Origin: Phocoena phocoena
Taxonomy: Eukaryota; Chordata; Mammalia; Artiodactyla; Phocoenidae
Reading direction: 5' to 3'
Length of the DNA: 64,000 nucleotides
Assembly (NCBI RefSeq): GCF_963924675.1
Contig: NC_089222.1
Location: 110,499,316 to 110,563,315, forward strand
The notes under the pieces are model-generated. The model ran no database searches, was not told the DNA's origin, and saw nothing but the letters and a program-made list of their open reading frames with translations. The translations under genes and the position numbers were made by a program. Shown piece after piece: positions 59,496 to 64,000 of the stretch; the stretch's first letter is position 1; every line of letters starts with the position of its first letter.

Positions 59496-61335
59496 AAATG
59501 ATCCTTACTTTAAAGTTGATTGGCTCCAAAATATGAGATTTTACTACACTATATTTTGGGTCAGTATTTAATATAATGTTAGAACACCTAATATTTTTTC
59601 TCTATGATAGTAAAACAATATTAATGCAGTATGATCTAGCAGTCATGCTGATGCCAAACAAACACTGATAAACATAGACCTCAATTTTTAATTTCTTCTT
59701 GTATAGCTTTAACAAGAATTTACAATGAAAAACATTACAAAAGCACTTTTTATAAATGGGGGAGAAGCTGGAAAGAAGAAGGGTAGTAATTTATTTAGAA
59801 TATTATGATTTCTATAGGTATATTCTCTGAGAAATTCCTACCAATGAGAAGAAATATTATGATCAACATTGTCATTTTAAATTTTTCTAAGCCACATTTC
59901 TTCCTGTAAACAAACTATAATTCTGTCAGACAAAAGAGAAAATATGTTGAATATATGAATTTTATATGAATATACACCATGTCTTTTCCAGCTCTCTGTG
60001 TATTTAAAATGCTACAATTTTTTTTAAAAAGGTAAAAGATAAATACAAACATATTTAATTAATACTCTCTTGACATGCAAAGACTTCAGGTAAATGAGCA
60101 AACTATACTGCATGCTACTACTCTCATCTATTTTGGCATACTTTGAAGTTCTAAAATTAACTGTTTTCTATATTCTGGACATGTAAATATTTGAATCAAA
60201 TATACAAACACAAATCTTTTAAAATCTAGTTTTATAGGCAATACTACACATTTGTCATTTAAAACTAAAGTAATTCACATAATCAAGTTCTAATTAACAC
60301 AAATAATACCTCTATTTATTTGTCTGAAACGTTTGTTAAACAAATGGTTGCTTAAAATTGTTCAGGTAAAGAGAGAGCACCATTTTTATGTTGGCTGAAC
60401 TTTCTGAATGCTATTAAAATTAATTCAGATATAAATTAATTATGAAACAAGTCATAATGGCTTTTCTTTTTGTTAGATGACAGAGAAGAGATGTTGTTAA
60501 TTATAGGGAAGTGGAAGACTGGACAGTAGTTGTTAAGAGTTAGAATTGACCTTTAGAACTATGGTCCAGTTTTCTCTGGGCTCATAATTTTAAGTGACTC
60601 TCCTAAACTTCTCAAGATGTCATCAAATACTGGTTTGGAGTCCAGAATGTGAATCTTCTTGTAAAGATTATTTTCCCCACCAAAAAACTGTATCCTTAAG
60701 TGATGTGTTTCTTTTTCTTCCTCCAAATATTTTTTATGAAATTATCAGCAAATGAACATACTTGATATATAAGTAAACAGCAAAAGATTAAAACTCACCA
60801 GCTTTACTTCTTTGTTTTTCCTTCTCTCTTACATCCAGCCAAAGAAGAAATTTTTCCCATGAGTCTATCTAGTCTATATATGGTAAGGTGACAAAATATC
60901 CCTAAATGACAATGATCAATTCTAGATTTTTATTTTACCATCTCACTGGCTTTTCAGTGGTAGTTGAAACAATTGATCACTCCTACTTTCTTTAAATGTC
61001 TTTTCACTTGGCTTCCAGTACACATACTCCACTAGATTTCCTTTTACTTCACTTGTCATTCCTTATGTTTCCAATTTTCTGAGTCTTCCTCCATGTCTCA
61101 AACCCCGAATGTTAGAATATTTCATAGCTTATCTTTCCTTTTCATCTATAGTCTACTGAAGTATTCACTTCAAGTCCCTTGACTTTAATTAGCACATATT
61201 CACTAATTCCCAAATCTTTTTCTCAACCCTTGATTACCAGTTTTAGGTGTGTTTGTGTAATTACCTATGAAACACAGCTTATATTAATAATACAGATGGG
61301 TCTACCCTTAAAATATAACTTGAATGTAACTATAC
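59496..61335. other. Unassigned AT-rich DNA
   Basis: No gene or named repeat. 'tactttaaagttgattgg' at 59508-59525 faintly matches what should follow L1 J's break and may be J's continuation. Confidence 0.5.
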
Positions 61336-62634
61336 ATCACCATGCATGGGTATAATCCTTGTCCAATCACTCCTCTCCTTTCGTCTCGAGTCCTTCTCTC
61401 CTCTTGCCTATTCAATATCCTCCTAACTAGTCTCCTTGCTTAAACTAATAACTCCATGTAGTCAATTCTCCATTAATCAGCTAGAATAATATAAATCAGC
61501 AAAGCATATTGTATTATTTTTGTGCTTAATGTGTGCCAGTGTGTTCCTACAAAGTTAGAACAAAATTCAAAGTACTATCAGGCCCTAGATGATATGGCTT
61601 CACAGTTTCCTATTACTGCTATAACAAAATACCACAAATTCAGTGGCTTAAAACAATACAAATGTATTATTTTGTAGTCCTGGAGATTAGAAGTCCAAAA
61701 TGGGTGACACTGGGCTAAAATCAAGGTGTCTGGAAGATTTTGTTCCTTCTGGAGGCTCTAGGTGAGAATTCATATTTTCACTTTTTCTACTTTCTCTCAC
61801 CTGCCCACATTCCTTGGCTTATAGCCTCCTTCCATCTTTAAAGCCAACAATGGCTGGTTGAGTATTTTTTATTTGTGTCAGTCTGACACTGACATTCCTG
61901 CTTTACTCTTACTTATAAGGACCTTAGTGATTACAGTGGGCCAACCCAGATAACCTGGCAGAATTATCTCATCTCAAAATTAGCTGAAAGGTAAACATAA
62001 TTTCATCTGTAATCTTAATTCTCCTTCACCATTTAACATAACATATTCACAGAATTCCACAATTAGGATATGGACAATTTTGTGGGACCATTATTCTGAC
62101 TAGCCCATGGCCCTTGGCTACATCTTTAACAACCTATTATAAAATGTCCTGCTTTATTCCCCGTGTTAATACTAGTGACCTTGATTTTCTTCCTACATAA
62201 ATCAAATTTGTTCCCATGTAAAGGAATATAAATGTCTGCTTCTTTCTACTTTGAATAGTCTTCTCACATGTTTTCAAATGACTTTTTTCTTCTTTTATTC
62301 AGATTCTGTCCAAATTTACACCTCAAGAAGTTTTCCTTCATCATTCTACTCATAATTTGCTTTGACTCATTAAATCTTTTTCCAATTAACCATCTTTATT
62401 ACTTATAAATATAGCCTGTATCTACTGGTATCTATCAATCATTACATTGTATTTTTATATAGAACAGCATCTATATGTGTGTATATATAAATTTTTCTGA
62501 GTCCCAAATTAGAATATAAACTCACTGAAGCTGAAATATAGTTCCATATTATTTATCAGCTTATTGTCAGTAGCTGAAACAGTGCTTGGTACATTGTGGG
62601 TACTCCATAAACACTTACTGAATAAAGAAAAATA
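61336..62634 (+). mobile_element. L2 LINE 3' end, split by an MLT1-type LTR
   Basis: The left part at 61340-61602 has 'caaaattcaaagtactatcaggccctagatgatatgg', an L2 hallmark. The right part at 62110-62634 ends with 'tagaatataaactcactgaagc', 'gaaacagtgcttggtacattgtggg', 'tactccataaacacttactg', the L2 3' terminus. The middle, 61603-62108, is an LTR. No coding frame is left. Confidence 0.8.
61603..62108 (-). mobile_element. MLT1-type LTR, antisense, inside L2
   Basis: It begins 'cacagtttcctattactgct', 'ataacaaaataccacaaattcagtgg', then 'gtcctggagattagaagtcc', 'cttacttataaggaccttagtg', 'agaattccacaattaggatatgg', ending near 'ttctgactagcccatgg'. Order fits a MaLR LTR in reverse. The ends are eroded. 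Confidence 0.7.
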
Positions 62635-63700
62635 CCTTTAAAGAATACTTTGTAATTACAGACTGCCATCTGTTAATCTACACTATCCATTTTAGACCCT
62701 TTGAGAAAAAAAATTCAAAGATAAAATATGACAAGCTTCTTGAAGTAATAGAATTGGGATATTAATATTTTGAATTGTTTAAATTTATATCAATTCATCT
62801 CTGGGATATAACTAGTATTCTGCACTTTGGGCATTTCAGAAAAAATTAAATATAATATAATACATATTATAATTGGAGCACTGTTAATGCTGACTTCTAT
62901 TCAATATGGCAGATTTAAGTTTGTGTGAGAGAGTCTCACTTCTCATTTTGTCTCTCAAAAGATATAGCAATTAATATAGAATCATTTTAGAAAAACACTT
63001 AGTTCAAACCAGAAAGGAAAACATTACAAAATCAGAAAGATAAAAACAGAAATCATAGCATCATAGTTGATATTTTTGAGTCAGACTTAAATGCAGATAA
63101 ATCACAGGTAAACCAAAATTATATAAATACTTGAACAGCTAGAAATTTGGATGTTAACATCTACATAGGGACAAGAAACAAGTACTTTACCTTTTGCTAT
63201 AAAATCTGGATCTGTGTTATCACATAAAGACAGTAGTTAAAACTGGCACATCACCAAAATGAAATTTAGAACTTTTTCTTTTATTCTGGAACCCTGCTGA
63301 CTATTCAGGATCATAAATAAAGAGAGACTGAGAAATCAGAGCCCTAAATATGCATCATTCTTGGAAATGGATTCTAAATTTATATTACCAAAAGGGTGGA
63401 GAAAGTCCAGATAAATCTGTATGACAACATGTTGTGACCTTGTATACTAATCTATAGTAAGTTCAAATGTGAACTCAGAGAACTGTATAAATAAAAAATA
63501 CATCACAATAAACTTGAACTCAAAGAAATAAAATAAAAATTACAGCATAGAATCAGGTTATTCCAGAAACAAACAAAAAAAAATGTATTTCATCAAATGA
63601 ATGAGCAGTAATGGAAATTTTAAAGAGTCATTGAAATAAATATTTTCAAATTATTCACAGATATAGTATCACTTATAAGTCAAAAATTTATTATGAAAAT
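62635..63700. other. Unassigned AT-rich DNA
   Basis: No gene or named repeat seen. Confidence 0.55.
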
Positions 63701-64000
63701 CAAGCTATAATTTTTGAATAAGTATATTTGAATAAGACCAAAATTACAGAAGTTAACAATGTATTCACTGAATGGAGAATTCTGAGAAGAAGGAAAAGTA
63801 GGAAACGTGAGGAAACTGTCTCCCCACTAGACAAAAATTGCAATGACAAAGTCTGCTGTAACTATTTTGGAACCCTGGAGTCTATTGAAGGTTTACAACT
63901 TCCAGGAAAAGCCTTGGATGGTAAACTGCAGTTAATTTTGGTCAATTTTAGCTCTTAGCATAGTAGAACTTACCCATGCCCCACCCCCAGACCTGTGACA
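63701..64000 (+). other. Possible L1M 5' region or other repeat, runs off the edge
   Basis: The block 63770-64000 is less AT-rich than its surroundings and carries a 76-codon plus-strand frame (63728-63958). 'ggaaccctggagtctattgaagg' and 'cttccaggaaaagccttggatgg' suggest an old LINE 5' region, but I cannot confirm it. It continues beyond the window. Confidence 0.25.

Noticed and set aside
1..64000. An undescribed gene system or operon-like cluster
   Set aside because: No cluster of intact frames, no host gene structure and no unusual non-repeat array was found. What is unusual is insertion history and local rearrangement.

Overview
This is a 64 kb stretch of AT-rich mammalian intergenic DNA, built mostly from layered transposon remnants. 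I find no host gene with an intact reading frame. The best clue to the organism is a set of tRNA-derived SINEs that begin GGGCTTCCCTGGTGG and end in a GAGAGGCCCGCGTACCG-type tail (CHR-2 type, five copies), plus one longer CHR-1 type copy. This family belongs to cetaceans and their close relatives. No ruminant Bov-A or BovB, pig PRE-1 or primate Alu repeat was seen, so I infer a whale or dolphin, with hippopotamus less likely. Several CHR-2 copies keep many CpGs and have near-perfect target-site duplications, so they are fairly recent.

Layout: 1-2.1 kb unassigned; 2.1-8.0 kb an antisense L1 (A) carrying a nested L1 (B) and a CHR-2; 8.0-9.1 kb sense L1 (C) split by an MLT1-type LTR; 9.1-11.2 kb old antisense L1 (D); 11.2-13.3 kb unassigned with a possible LTR; 13.3-15.4 kb antisense L1 (E) with a CHR-2; 15.4-26.9 kb mostly unassigned, with MLT1, MIR/MER5A, a short L1 3' end, a Tigger-like element and an LTR-like block; 27.3-29.5 kb sense L1 (F) split by antisense L1 (G); 29.5-35.6 kb mostly unassigned, with a tiny L1 tail insertion, a protein-like minus-strand ORF and a CHR-2; 35.6-44.4 kb two sense L1s in tandem (H and I) with an LTR at the boundary; 44.4-51.6 kb unassigned DNA with CHR-2, MLT1, a MER5-like element, CHR-1 and MIR; 51.6-59.5 kb two antisense L1s (J and K), K carrying a TA microsatellite and a CHR-2; 59.5-64 kb unassigned, plus an L2 split by an MLT1-type LTR.

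No genes act together here. The ORFs longer than 150 codons are decayed L1 ORF2 reverse-transcriptase fragments. The useful content is insertion history: nested orders, target-site duplications, repeated use of one L1 position as a landing site, and several local rearrangements (a perfect 24-bp palindrome, a 33-bp identical repeat 0.6 kb apart, tandem duplications). Family names rest on recalled consensus sequences rather than a search, and edges of old elements are approximate.
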